Positions 27,133-35,836 of a DNA stretch of 64,000 nt are shown here, piece after piece. The position numbers and the translations under genes are program-made. This DNA is from Corynebacterium sp. 122RC1 (GTDB taxonomy: Bacteria; Actinomycetota; Actinomycetes; Mycobacteriales; Mycobacteriaceae). Under the pieces are notes generated by a model. It had not been told where the DNA came from, ran no database searches, and saw only the letters and a list, made by a program, of their open reading frames with translations. The stretch spans positions 124,001-188,000 of the forward strand of contig NZ_JANIKD010000003.1 of the NCBI RefSeq assembly GCF_024580955.1, in the 5' to 3' direction. Positions within the stretch are counted from its first letter, which is position 1, and the number at the start of each line of letters is the position of its first letter.

Positions 27133-28058
27133 TTCTTCCTCGCCTTAGGGTCCAGGGCGTCGCGAACAACGTCGCCCATCATGATGAAGCTCAGCACGGT
27201 CACGGCAAGCGCAACAGCGGGATAGAAGAGCACCATGGGTTGGCTACGCAGAGAGGTCTGCGCCTTTGCGATGTCGCCGCCCCAGCTCACCACGCTCGGA
27301 GGAAGGCCAATACCCAGGAAGGATAGGGTGGCTTCTGCAACGATAAAGGTACCCAGCGCCACCGTTGCGTACACGATGATTGGCGCTGCCGCGTTGGGCA
27401 GGATGTGGGAAGTAAGAATCTTCCACTTGGAGGCACCAACCGCGCGGGCGGCGGTGACGAACTCCTCGTTCTTGGTGGCCATCACGGCGCCGCGGGTAAT
27501 ACGGGCGATGTTGGTCCAGCCGAAGAGTGCCAAGATCACCACCACGGTGACGATCGTGCGCGACTCCTTGAACATCTGCATCACCACGATTGCCGCGAGC
27601 ACCAGCGGCACGGCAAAGAAGATGTCCGTGAGGCGAGACAGCAGGGAGTCGAGGATGCCACCGAAGTATCCAGCCAACGCGCCCACCGTGGTACCGATCA
27701 GCACAACAGCGATGGTGGTGAGCACACCCACGGCTACCGACGCACGCGCGCCGTAGATGGTGCGGGCGTAGATATCGCAGCCTTGGCGGTCAAAGCCAAA
27801 CGGGTGACCGTCGGTAGGCGAATTCAAGGAGTTGTTGAGCTCGCAGAAGTTGGGATCCGTAGAGGTGAACAACTGCGGGACCAGTGCCAGCAGCAGTGCG
27901 ATCAGGATCAATGTTGCGGATACCCAGAACAGGGGGCGGCGGCGCAAGGTTTTCCAGGCCTCGCCCCAGACTGAGGTGGGGGCTGACTCGTCGGCGACGG
28001 CGTCTACGGCACCCAAGCCGGTTTCATCTGTTTCAGCTACAAAGCGTTCACTATGCAT
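27129..28058 (-). CDS. dppC: Dipeptide/oligopeptide ABC transporter permease, DppC type
   Basis: The 309-residue protein has an N-terminal cytoplasmic stretch, a first helix (LFWVSATLILIALLLALVP), a large external loop and a BPD_transp_1 domain of five helices with the EAA-like loop ARAVGASKWKILTSHILPN. The loop contacts the ATPase. FGFDRQGCDIYARTIYGARAS is typical of DppC/OppC. It overlaps the DppB-type gene by eight bases and the ATPase by four. Substrate range, short peptides by family, cannot be narrowed. Confidence 0.93.
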   Translation of the reverse strand: MHSERFVAETDETGLGAVDAVADESAPTSVWGEAWKTLRRRPLFWVSATLILIALLLALVPQLFTSTDPNFCELNNSLNSPTDGHPFGFDRQGCDIYARTIYGARASVAVGVLTTIAVVLIGTTVGALAGYFGGILDSLLSRLTDIFFAVPLVLAAIVVMQMFKESRTIVTVVVILALFGWTNIARITRGAVMATKNEEFVTAARAVGASKWKILTSHILPNAAAPIIVYATVALGTFIVAEATLSFLGIGLPPSVVSWGGDIAKAQTSLRSQPMVLFYPAVALAVTVLSFIMMGDVVRDALDPKARKK

Positions 28059-28977
28059 AACGAATCCTTGGGTCCAGAACTGCGTAGATCAAGTCCACGA
28101 GCAAGTTCGCAACGATATACACGATCACGAGGACGGTGGTGAAGGACACCACTGTGGTGGGCTCGCCCTTGATGATTGCCTGGTAGATGGTGCCGCCCAC
28201 GCCGTTGATGGCAAAGATGCCCTCAGTAACGATGGCGCCGCCCATGAGGGCGCCGAGGTCGGCACCAAGGAAGGTGGCCACTGGGATCATCGAGTTTCGG
28301 AGGACGTGGCGGGTGGTCACGGCGCCGTTGCTCAGACCCTTTGCTCGAGCGGTCCGAACGTAGTCCGCGCGGAGGTTTTCACTCACGGACTGCCTGGTCA
28401 GACGCACCACGTAGGCGAAGGACAGCGCGCCGAGCACAATCGCCGGCATGAGCAAACTCTTAAATGAAACGTTGGAGCCCACCGTGACGGGCAGCAGGCC
28501 CCACTTCACACCAACGAAGTACTGGAACACGAAGCCAATCACGAAGGAAGGCACGGCGATCACGATCAGGGAGGTTACCAAGACTGTGGAGTCAAAGATT
28601 CCACCGCGGCGTACACCGGCGATCACGCCGAAAATCACGCCGAATACCGCCTCAAAGACCAACGCCATTGCTGCCAGACGGAGCGTCACCGGAAAGGCGT
28701 TCGCCATCGCCTCAGCCACTGGGCGGCCTGAGAAAGTGGTACCAAAGTCCAGCATGAAAATGCCCTTGATGTAGAGCAAGTACTGCACGATAAATGGTTT
28801 GTCGAGGTTGTACTCTTCCATGATGCGTTGACGTGCAGCTTCGGTGAGGCCGCGGTCGCCACCAAGTGCCTCGACGGGGTCACCGGGCATGAGGAAGACG
28901 AGTGCGTAGAGCAGGAGCGTCGCGCCGAAGAAGACCGGAATCATCTGGAGCAGGCGCCGCCCAATGTAGCGCAACAT
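28051..28977 (-). CDS. dppB: Dipeptide/oligopeptide ABC transporter permease, DppB type
   Basis: The 308-residue protein has the DppB/OppB start (MLRYIGRRLLQMIPVFFGAT), six membrane helices and the cytoplasmic loop ARAKGLSNGAVTTRHVLRNS. It forms the translocation pore with the DppC-type partner. It follows the binding-protein gene after 68 bases that hold a stable hairpin, a common device to keep permease levels below those of the binding protein. Confidence 0.93.
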   Translation of the reverse strand: MLRYIGRRLLQMIPVFFGATLLLYALVFLMPGDPVEALGGDRGLTEAARQRIMEEYNLDKPFIVQYLLYIKGIFMLDFGTTFSGRPVAEAMANAFPVTLRLAAMALVFEAVFGVIFGVIAGVRRGGIFDSTVLVTSLIVIAVPSFVIGFVFQYFVGVKWGLLPVTVGSNVSFKSLLMPAIVLGALSFAYVVRLTRQSVSENLRADYVRTARAKGLSNGAVTTRHVLRNSMIPVATFLGADLGALMGGAIVTEGIFAINGVGGTIYQAIIKGEPTTVVSFTTVLVIVYIVANLLVDLIYAVLDPRIRYA

Positions 28978-29009
28978 TGTGGTGATCTCTTTTCTGGGTA
29001 CACACCGAA

Positions 29010-29028
29010 GCCCCGCCTAGGGCGGGGC
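29010..29028 (-). promoter_or_regulatory. Intercistronic hairpin between dppA and dppB
   Basis: GCCCCGCC and GGCGGGGC pair as an eight-base stem with a three-base loop 18 bases after the dppA stop. No T-run follows, so it is more likely an mRNA-stability or partial-termination element than a full terminator. Confidence 0.6.
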
Positions 29029-29045
29029 GAGGGTGAGGACGCTAT

Positions 29046-30638
29046 TTAGCTCTTGGTGATGGACTGGTACTCAGGTACGGACTTCCAGGTGAAGACCACG
29101 CCAGAGACAGCCTCAGAGGAGCCACCGGTCACGTTGGAGTACCACAGTGGGATGGAAGGCAGCTCGCGCATCAGGATTGCCTGTGCCTGCTGGTAGAGAG
29201 CGATGCCTGCTTCTGGGGAGTCAGCGTTTGCAGCTTCCTTGAGGAGTGCGTCGAACTCTGCGTTGCTGTAGTCACCGTCGTTGGAGCTTGCGCCGGTTGC
29301 GTAGAGCGGAACCAGGAAGTTGGAGACCAGTGGGTAGTCTGCCTGCCAGCCGGTACGGAATGCACCGGAGATGGTGCGGTTGGTGACGTCGTCACGCAGG
29401 GACTTGAAATCTGGGTAAGGGTTGCCGATCGCGTCGATGCCCAGGTTGTTCTTGAGCTGGTTGGTCACAGCGTCAACCCATGCCTGGTGGCCACCGTCGG
29501 AGTTGTAGGAGAGGGTGAACTCACCGGACCATGGGGAAATGGCGTCAGCCTGTGCCCACAGCTCGCGTGCACGCTCTGGGTTGAACTCCAGCACGTCGTT
29601 GCCCTCGATGGCATCGGAGTAGCCGTCCACCACTGGGGAGGAGAAGTCGGTTGCTGGGGTGCGGGTGCCCTGGAAGATCTTGTCGGTCACCTCGTTGCGG
29701 TCGATAGCCAGGGAGATTGCCTGGCGGCGCAGCACGCCCTCTTCGCCGGAGAAGTGCTCCAGCTTCTCAGGGATGGTGAAGGACTGGAAGATAGCCGCAG
29801 GCTGGTTCACAGCGCGGTCACCGAGCTCGGACTCGAACTGGGAGAATGCGGAGTCTGGCACTGCGTCGAGCACGTCCAGGTTGCCGGCCAGCAGGTCTGC
29901 GTACGCAGCGTCCTGGGAAGCGTAGAAGACGAACTTCACGCCGTCGTTCTGAGCGGCACGTGGGCCGTCGTAGTTCTCGTTTGGAACGATGGTGAGGTCA
30001 GAGTTGTGGTTCCACTCGAGCAGCTTGTAAGGGCCGTTGCCCACTGGGTTCTCGCCGAATGCCGCGTAGTCCTCAAGCGCCTCTGCAGGCAGTGGGTAGA
30101 ACGCGGAGTAGCCAAGTCGAGTTGGGAAGTCAGACTCTGGCTGGGTGAGCTCAACGGTGAAGGTGCGCTCATCCACAACCTGGAGACCCTCCATGGATTC
30201 TGCGCCCTCTTCGTAGCCGAGGATTGGCTCGAAGAAGTAAGCGTTGAGCAGGGACTCACGCACTGCGTGGTTCCAGGTGTTCACAAAGTGCTCGGCGGTG
30301 ATCGCAGTGCCGTCTGCGAAGGTAGCACCCTCGATCAGCGTGATGCGGTAGGTCTTCTCGCCTTCGAGCTCGATGGACTCGGCGAGCTCGTTGTGAGCCT
30401 GGCCTTCGGAATCGTAGTAAACGAGGCCGGAGTAGATGAGGTCCACAATGCGGCCGCCGCCGGTCTCGTTGGTGTTCGCTGGGATCAGTGGGTTCTGTGG
30501 CTCAGAACCGTTCGCCAACACGTAGTTCGTGCCGGAATCCGAGGATGCAGCGTTCTCCGAGTTGTTGCTGGAGCAAGCGGCAAGGCCAAGTGCCAGGGCG
30601 GCGGACATGCCCACCGCAAAGGTCTTCTTCAGGGTCAT
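29046..30638 (-). CDS. dppA: Dipeptide/oligopeptide-binding lipoprotein
   Basis: The 530-residue protein has a signal peptide with lipobox (ALALGLAAC) and a family 5 extracellular solute-binding domain (IPANTNETGGGRIVDLIYSG, GATFADGTAITAEHFVNTWN, ISLAIDRNEVTDKIF). It is tethered outside the membrane and delivers peptides to the permeases encoded downstream. It is the first gene of the operon and has its own promoter with a palindrome in the spacer. The start is ATG 30638 (MTLKKTFAVGMSAAL). Confidence 0.94.
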   Translation of the reverse strand: MTLKKTFAVGMSAALALGLAACSSNNSENAASSDSGTNYVLANGSEPQNPLIPANTNETGGGRIVDLIYSGLVYYDSEGQAHNELAESIELEGEKTYRITLIEGATFADGTAITAEHFVNTWNHAVRESLLNAYFFEPILGYEEGAESMEGLQVVDERTFTVELTQPESDFPTRLGYSAFYPLPAEALEDYAAFGENPVGNGPYKLLEWNHNSDLTIVPNENYDGPRAAQNDGVKFVFYASQDAAYADLLAGNLDVLDAVPDSAFSQFESELGDRAVNQPAAIFQSFTIPEKLEHFSGEEGVLRRQAISLAIDRNEVTDKIFQGTRTPATDFSSPVVDGYSDAIEGNDVLEFNPERARELWAQADAISPWSGEFTLSYNSDGGHQAWVDAVTNQLKNNLGIDAIGNPYPDFKSLRDDVTNRTISGAFRTGWQADYPLVSNFLVPLYATGASSNDGDYSNAEFDALLKEAANADSPEAGIALYQQAQAILMRELPSIPLWYSNVTGGSSEAVSGVVFTWKSVPEYQSITKS

Positions 30639-30677
30639 AAGTGAACCTCATTCTCTATGAACTACGGGACAAGAGGG

Positions 30678-30705
30678 ATAATAATGCGTGACGTACGTCA
30701 TGCAA
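30678..30705 (-). promoter_or_regulatory. dppA promoter with palindromic operator-like spacer
   Basis: On the minus strand TTGCAT (30700-30705), a 16-base spacer and TATTAT (30678-30683) form a good promoter. The spacer and part of the -35 contain TGACGTACGTCA (30689-30700), a perfect 12-base palindrome. A dimeric regulator bound there would block RNA polymerase. The rest of the 232-base gap up to 30870 shows no gene. Confidence 0.6.
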
Positions 30706-30870
30706 GCCGGTGAGGGTCCAAAACACATCACAATAACTATCAAACAGCAGGAAATGCGCCGTTTACCTAGAGTTCATTTCACCCATCGCCGCAGCTCACG
30801 GGCGTAAACCCGGGAATCCTGAGCCATTGGCCACTATTCCCACAAAAAGCCACTACAGGGGTACATTTCC

Positions 30871-31317
30871 CTACCCCCGAATCACATGCACCCTTTCCCA
30901 CGGCAACTGCGCGAAATGCTCCTTTTCTTGGCAAGCCCACATCTCCCAATAAGGTTTGTAATAGGGATCACGAGCCAAGGCACGTTCCCGGCGCACCTGT
31001 TCGGGGGCAGTGAGCACCACTGCGAACGTCTCCCCCGCGTCCAGGGACTCCGAAGATATCGCCCCCACCCCCTCAATGATGAGATGCTCGTAGTCAAGAT
31101 CCACCCACTCACCGCGAACGTTTTGTTCCCAATCCCAACGCCAGAAACCCCGCCTCCCCAGGACGTCTCGCACCACCATGTCACGCGCAGCTGCAAGACC
31201 ACCCCAACCGGGATAAAAATCATCCAGGTGAACCACGGGCCAGCTAAGCACCGCCCCAAGCTGCCCAGCGAACGTTGTTTTCCCGGCGCCCGATGGCCCG
31301 TCGATAAGCACAATCAT
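30871..31317 (-). CDS. P-loop kinase-like protein in the thiamine ECF operon
   Basis: The 148-residue protein starts with a Walker A (MIVLIDGPSGAGKTTFAGQL) and has VVHLDDFYPGW, the Asp-containing motif of uridine-kinase-like enzymes, and LIIEGVGAISSES. A lid-type arginine region (RRERALARDPYY) is present. This pattern resembles small nucleoside or coenzyme kinases; the substrate is unknown. Its ATG overlaps the EcfT stop by ATGA, so it is the last gene of the operon. A role in thiamine or pyrimidine salvage is possible but inferred only from this. Confidence 0.8.
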   Translation of the reverse strand: MIVLIDGPSGAGKTTFAGQLGAVLSWPVVHLDDFYPGWGGLAAARDMVVRDVLGRRGFWRWDWEQNVRGEWVDLDYEHLIIEGVGAISSESLDAGETFAVVLTAPEQVRRERALARDPYYKPYWEMWACQEKEHFAQLPWERVHVIRG

Positions 31318-32051
31318 GCGCCGAGGAACCGGAAGGAGCCTGTGAGCACCGCAGTGGTGAGGGCGGTGGTGGAAATGGCGGCGCAACCAGCGATGAGCGC
31401 GTAATCAACGGCGGCGAAGGAGGAAGGCCGGGCGAAGGTGCGAGTAGAGGAACGCCCAAAACCACGGGCCTCCATGGCGGTGGCCAGCTTCGACCCCCTG
31501 CGCAGCGCCAACACCAACAGGCCAAATGCCATGGAGAAAGCGTTTTTAATGCGGCCCTGATCCGCGATGCCGCGGGCTCGGCGGGCACGTGCAAGGGACT
31601 GCCAATCGCGCTGAAAGAGCGAAATCAAACGGGTGGAGGCCACAGCGGCGATCACGAAGCGGCTCGGGAGCTTGAGGATTTGCGCGAGGGCGTCGCCGAG
31701 GCGAGTGGGGTCGATGTTTCCGAGCAGCACCACCACCGGCAGGCCCACGGCGAGCACACGAACCATAATCGCGAGTGCCAACTGCAGGGAATTGTCCGTG
31801 ATGTGGGCAAAGAGAAACGACGCGTACTCCCTGCCCTCAGGCCGTCCGTAGAGCGCCATCGAAATACCTGCGATCGGCGTAGCCACTAAGATCGGCACGC
31901 CGCGGCGCAGAAGCGTTGCCCAGCCGACGCCCAACAGTGGTGCGCACAGCACCGTACACGTGAGCGCCACCACCGCAGAGACAACATCCACGCTCAGCAG
32001 CAATGGCGTGGTGAGCACCGCGAGCCCAATGATCCTTACCAAGGGGTTCAC
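31314..32051 (-). CDS. ECF transporter transmembrane subunit EcfT (CbiQ type)
   Basis: The 245-residue membrane protein has about five helices and the two cytoplasmic coupling motifs with Ala-Arg-Gly (RARRARGIADQG and AMEARGFGRSS) that contact the two ATPase grooves. It links the substrate-binding S component to the energy-coupling ATPase. It overlaps the fused ATPase gene by four bases. Confidence 0.88.
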   Translation of the reverse strand: MNPLVRIIGLAVLTTPLLLSVDVVSAVVALTCTVLCAPLLGVGWATLLRRGVPILVATPIAGISMALYGRPEGREYASFLFAHITDNSLQLALAIMVRVLAVGLPVVVLLGNIDPTRLGDALAQILKLPSRFVIAAVASTRLISLFQRDWQSLARARRARGIADQGRIKNAFSMAFGLLVLALRRGSKLATAMEARGFGRSSTRTFARPSSFAAVDYALIAGCAAISTTALTTAVLTGSFRFLGA

Positions 32052-33370
32052 AGCGCCACCACCTTGTCCCCCATCGCGCGGCAGTACAAGGGATCGTGAC
32101 TAATGGAAATCACCGTTGTGCCCCTGTCTGTGAGCTCACGCAGCAGGCCCACGAGCTCGCGGAAGGTAGTACGATCCTGGCCAAACGTGGGCTCGTCCAA
32201 AAACACCACTTTCGGAGAATTCACCAAACAGGTGGCAACGGACAGCCTGCGCTTTTGCCCACCGGAGAGCGTAAAAGGATTCGCTTTGCCCAGGTGTGCA
32301 AGACCCAAACGGGCAAGGAGGTCACCGCCCTGTCCCCCTAGCTCATCTTCTACCGACGCCGTCACGAATTGGTGCTCAGGGTCTTGGAACACATAACCAA
32401 AACGCTGGGCAAGCTGAGCCGACTTCCACTTCCACGGGTCCGGCCCCAAATCCAGGTTCACGCGGACCTGGCCACTTTGTGGTGGTAGCAATCCGGCGAG
32501 CGTGAGCAGCAGGGTTGATTTTCCCGCACCGTTTGGCCCAGTGATCACCGTTGAAACTCCTTCAGGGAAGTGGAGATTCAAAGGCCCGGTCACCGGAGCG
32601 TCCCACCCGACCACGAGGTCCTGGGTTTCAATCACAGCGGGAGCATCCTTAGCAATCGCAGGCGGAAAATGCGGGTCCTGCCCGGGGATCCACACGCCTT
32701 GCTCAGCAAGCCATTGCCCGTGCTCAGCCAAGATCTCTTCCGGCGGCCCCATGATCACGGAGCCAGTTTCAGTGAGCACCATGAGGGTGCCTACCTGCTC
32801 AATCCAGGTAGACACCCGGTGTTCCACAATGATGACAGTGGCATCCACCGCAGCCACCGCTCGCACCACTTCTTCCACTCCCGTGGGGTCGAGGTTCGCA
32901 GTTGGTTCGTCCAGCAGAACGATGTCAGCCCCCATCGCGAGGACCCCTGCCAGCGCGAGACGCTGCTTTTGGCCGCCGGAAAGCTGCGCTGTTGGGTGGT
33001 CTAGCGGCAGGTCCAGGCCCACCTTCTGCAGGGCAAGCGGCACCCTGCGCCAGATTTCCTCTCGCGGCACCTGGAGGTTTTCGCAGCCAAAGGCCACGTC
33101 GTCGCCAACCTTGGAAGCGATCACCTGGGAGTCGGGGTCCTGAAGCACCATGCCAACGGTGCCGGTAGCTGCGATTTTGCCGAAGTGCTCGCCTTCGTCG
33201 TCAAGCCCCGCTATTGCAGCGAGGAGTGTTGATTTGCCCGCTCCGGAGGGCCCCAGCAGCAGCACTCGCTGGCCTGGGCGAATATGGAAGTCTAGCCCCG
33301 TGAATGCAGGGTTTTTGCGGCTGGCATGGCGGTACCCATAGCCAAGCGCTACAACTTCACCAGGGATCAC
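32048..33370 (-). CDS. ECF transporter fused two-domain ATPase
   Basis: The 440-residue chain carries two ABC domains. Walker A is GPSGAGKST at 40-48 and GPNGAGKST near 278-286. The signatures are LSGGQKQRLALAGVL and LSGGQKRRLSVATCL, and Walker B is DIVLLDEPTANLD and KVVFLDEPTFGQD. In most ECF systems these are two proteins (EcfA and EcfA'); fusion is common in actinobacteria. Overlaps of four bases with both neighbours show one transcript with YkoE and EcfT. Confidence 0.92.
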   Translation of the reverse strand: MIPGEVVALGYGYRHASRKNPAFTGLDFHIRPGQRVLLLGPSGAGKSTLLAAIAGLDDEGEHFGKIAATGTVGMVLQDPDSQVIASKVGDDVAFGCENLQVPREEIWRRVPLALQKVGLDLPLDHPTAQLSGGQKQRLALAGVLAMGADIVLLDEPTANLDPTGVEEVVRAVAAVDATVIIVEHRVSTWIEQVGTLMVLTETGSVIMGPPEEILAEHGQWLAEQGVWIPGQDPHFPPAIAKDAPAVIETQDLVVGWDAPVTGPLNLHFPEGVSTVITGPNGAGKSTLLLTLAGLLPPQSGQVRVNLDLGPDPWKWKSAQLAQRFGYVFQDPEHQFVTASVEDELGGQGGDLLARLGLAHLGKANPFTLSGGQKRRLSVATCLVNSPKVVFLDEPTFGQDRTTFRELVGLLRELTDRGTTVISISHDPLYCRAMGDKVVAL

Positions 33371-33948
33371 ACCAGTTCCCGCGCCTCACGGCCTGCGGCG
33401 AAACGGTCCAAGGCGCCAGTCGCGGCCAAAGCCTTGACCAAGAAGTACGCCAGACCACCGGCGAGGATGATGCCGGAAATGGCCATCGTGGAGAGGTAGG
33501 TGAGATTGAAAGCCAAGGACTTTGCGTAATTTGCGCTGGTCACAAGCTCCAGCAGGAAGGCACCTACAGCGGCACCGACGCCGGAAAGCGCCGCAACAAC
33601 CAGGCCAAAGCGGCGGTACGCGAAGATCAAGAAGAGGATCTCGGCACCAATGCCCTGGGCAAGACCCGAATACAGGGTTTCAATCCCCCACTGGTTGCCA
33701 ATCGCCGCACTCACCGCGGCTGCCAGCACCTCAACATATATCGCGGCACCCGGCTTGCGAATCACCAGGGCACCAATTGGCCCGCCGATCAGCCAAATGC
33801 CAGTGGCTATACCCCCGAAACCAGGTGTTAACGCGTCCGCGGCGGTGTACCACGCGTAGCCAATAGAATTCCAAATCCAAAACAGCAATCCGCAGGCAAT
33901 GCCCAAAACGGAAGCAATGAGGATATCAATAACACGCCAACGTTGCAT
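33367..33948 (-). CDS. ykoE: Thiamine/HMP ECF transporter substrate-binding subunit YkoE
   Basis: The 193-residue membrane protein has about five to six helices and matches YkoE, the S component for thiamine or its hydroxymethylpyrimidine moiety (PGFGGIATGIWLIGGPIGAL, LSGVGAAVGAFLLELV). A TPP riboswitch directly upstream supports the substrate. The family shows WxW-like aromatic positions in the first helix (LFWIWNSIGYAWY) that fit ring stacking. It is the first gene of a four-gene operon with the ATPase, EcfT and a P-loop kinase. Confidence 0.93.
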   Translation of the reverse strand: MQRWRVIDILIASVLGIACGLLFWIWNSIGYAWYTAADALTPGFGGIATGIWLIGGPIGALVIRKPGAAIYVEVLAAAVSAAIGNQWGIETLYSGLAQGIGAEILFLIFAYRRFGLVVAALSGVGAAVGAFLLELVTSANYAKSLAFNLTYLSTMAISGIILAGGLAYFLVKALAATGALDRFAAGREARELV

Positions 33949-33952
33949 CGTT

Positions 33953-34027
33953 CACTCCCTATCGCCGGTATTACCCGGATCAGGTTCAACGGTCTTTCTC
34001 AGCCCACTTTTTGAGCACCCGTAGAAC
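33953..34027 (-). ncRNA. TPP (THI-box) riboswitch
   Basis: The minus strand shows the conserved TPP aptamer elements in order: ACGGGTGC, GCTGAGA, the pyrophosphate arm around TTGAACCTGATC, then GGGTAATACCGGCGA and the closing AGGGA. The AGGGAG at the 3' end is also the ribosome site of ykoE, six bases before its ATG. Control is therefore probably at translation start. A TATAAA box at 34038-34043, overlapping the end of the ZIP gene, could start this transcript near 34031. Confidence 0.95.
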
Positions 34028-34043
34028 TAATTTCATGTTTATA

Positions 34044-34823
34044 TCACAGGAACAAAAGCAGTGAAAGCGCCATCACTGCCATGCCCCCGATCAGCCCGTA
34101 AATAGCGGTGTGGTGTTTGCCTGTGGCCACCGCGGTAGGCAGAAGCTCGTCCAGGCAGATAAACACCATGATGCCTGCCACCATGCCAAACGCCACCCCC
34201 AGCGCAACCGGACCCAAAAATGGCAAGAGAATAAGGTATCCAACGAGTGCCCCCGCGGGCTCCGCAAGGCCGGAGATGAACGCCCACCAAAAGCCCGCTT
34301 TCCTGGACCCGGTTGCCTCCCGCATGGGCACAGCCACCGCAATACCCTCCGGGATGTTGTGAATTGCAATAGCAACGGCCACGGGCAATGCAATAGACAG
34401 GTCTGTAAGGCCCGCCAGGAAGGTGGCAAAGCCCTCCGGAAAGTTGTGAATACCAATTGCGATGGCGGTGAGCACACCCATCTGCTTCATGGCGCGCTTA
34501 CGCTGCTCCACCCCCTGCCGCTCATGTGGATTGATGGCCGTGGGAACCAGGCGGTCGATCACAGCGATCAGCAAAATCCCGGCAAAGAAACATGCTACCG
34601 CTGCCCAGTTCCCGGGCACCTCCCCCAATGCAGCGCCCAGTTCCTCGGTGGCCTTGGGCAAGATCTCCATGAAGGAGACGTAGAGCATCACTCCGGCGGA
34701 AAACCCCAACGTGGCGGCGAGGAAACGGTCAGTGGACCTTTTGGTGGCAACGCCAATTGCCCCGCCAATCCCCGTGGAAAGCCCCGCAAACAAGGTGAGA
34801 CCAAACGCAAACAAGACTTCCAT
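34044..34823 (-). CDS. ZIP family divalent metal transporter (ZupT-like)
   Basis: The 259-residue protein has eight membrane helices with the ZIP binuclear metal motifs: AIGIHNFPEGFATF in helix 4 and AIAIHNIPEGIAVA in helix 5 (His, Asn, Pro, Glu). A variable loop (NPHERQGVEQRKR) separates helices 3 and 4. Members import zinc and also iron or manganese; specificity is open. It lies directly upstream of the TPP riboswitch on the same strand and could read through, but the functions are probably separate. ATG 34823 (MEVLFAFGLTLF). Confidence 0.92.
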   Translation of the reverse strand: MEVLFAFGLTLFAGLSTGIGGAIGVATKRSTDRFLAATLGFSAGVMLYVSFMEILPKATEELGAALGEVPGNWAAVACFFAGILLIAVIDRLVPTAINPHERQGVEQRKRAMKQMGVLTAIAIGIHNFPEGFATFLAGLTDLSIALPVAVAIAIHNIPEGIAVAVPMREATGSRKAGFWWAFISGLAEPAGALVGYLILLPFLGPVALGVAFGMVAGIMVFICLDELLPTAVATGKHHTAIYGLIGGMAVMALSLLLFL

Positions 34824-34923
34824 TCCGCAATTACATCACAAAGAGTGCGCTCTATGAGGAATCTGCTTTCCCAACGCATAGAATGAGCGGGACGAATCAC
34901 CTTCAAGATGGGATGTAATTGTT

Positions 34924-35835
34924 ATGGCCGGTGGACTCGCTGCCCTGCTTGATGACGTCGCGCTGATCGCGCGCACCGCAGCGGCAAACGTTGACGATGT
35001 GGCGGCCGCTGCCGCAAAAACTTCCGCGAAAGCTGCGGGTGTGGTGGTAGACGACGCCGCCGTGACCCCGCGTTTCGTGCAGGGCGTGCAGCCCGCCCGC
35101 GAGCTGCCGATCATTTGGCGTATCGCCAAGGGCTCGATGTTCAACAAGCTCGTGATCATCCTCCCCATCGCGTTGGTGTTGAACGCCATCGCACCGTGGG
35201 CGCTCACCCCGATCCTGATGGTGGGCGGCGTGTACCTGGCCTTTGAGGGTGCAGAGAAAGTGTGGGAGCTGGTCTCCGGCCAGCAGCATGAAAAAGAGGA
35301 CGAGGCAGGCGCCAAGGACGAAGACTCGCTGGTCCGCGGCGCAATCACCACGGACCTCATCCTTTCCGCGGAAATCATGGCGATCTCCCTCAACGAGGTG
35401 GCTGACCAAACCATCTGGATGGAAGCTGCCGTGCTGATCACCGTGGCAATCGCGGTAACCGTGGGCGTCTACGGCGCCGTGGCGCTGCTGGTCAAGATGG
35501 ATGACATGGGTCTGGCGCTCACCAAGAAAGAAAGCGGAGCTGCTCAGCGCTTTGGCCGCGGCCTGGTTTCCGCAATGCCAAAGGTGCTCAAGGTCATTGC
35601 ATTCATCGGCATGTTCGCCATGCTCTGGGTTGGCGGCCACATCCTCCTCGTGGGCCTCGACGAGCTCGGCTGGCACGCTCCCTACGGCTTTGTCCACTCC
35701 ATGACGGACAAGGTGGAGCACCTGGGCGGTTTTGTGATGTGGCTGGTAGACACGTTCTTCTCCCTCATCTTCGGCCTCATCGTGGGCGCGATCGTAGTGG
35801 CCATCATGCACTTCATTCCGCACAAGAAGCACTAA
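34924..35835 (+). CDS. DUF808 family inner membrane protein
   Basis: The 303-residue protein matches DUF808 (YedI): MAGGLAALLDDVALIARTAA at the start, DDAAVTPRFVQGVQPARELP in the middle, and about six membrane helices. The motif LSAEIMAISLNEVAD lies in a helix. The role of the family is unknown. ATG 34924 has a GATGGGATG-type purine stretch upstream. The patatin gene starts one base after its stop, so the two are co-transcribed. Confidence 0.92.
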   Translation: MAGGLAALLDDVALIARTAAANVDDVAAAAAKTSAKAAGVVVDDAAVTPRFVQGVQPARELPIIWRIAKGSMFNKLVIILPIALVLNAIAPWALTPILMVGGVYLAFEGAEKVWELVSGQQHEKEDEAGAKDEDSLVRGAITTDLILSAEIMAISLNEVADQTIWMEAAVLITVAIAVTVGVYGAVALLVKMDDMGLALTKKESGAAQRFGRGLVSAMPKVLKVIAFIGMFAMLWVGGHILLVGLDELGWHAPYGFVHSMTDKVEHLGGFVMWLVDTFFSLIFGLIVGAIVVAIMHFIPHKKH

Positions 35836-35836
35836 C

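Noticed and set aside
28978..29045. Hairpin after dppA read as a full terminator
   Set aside because: There is no T-run, and dppB has no separate promoter that I can see; an mRNA-processing element is more likely.
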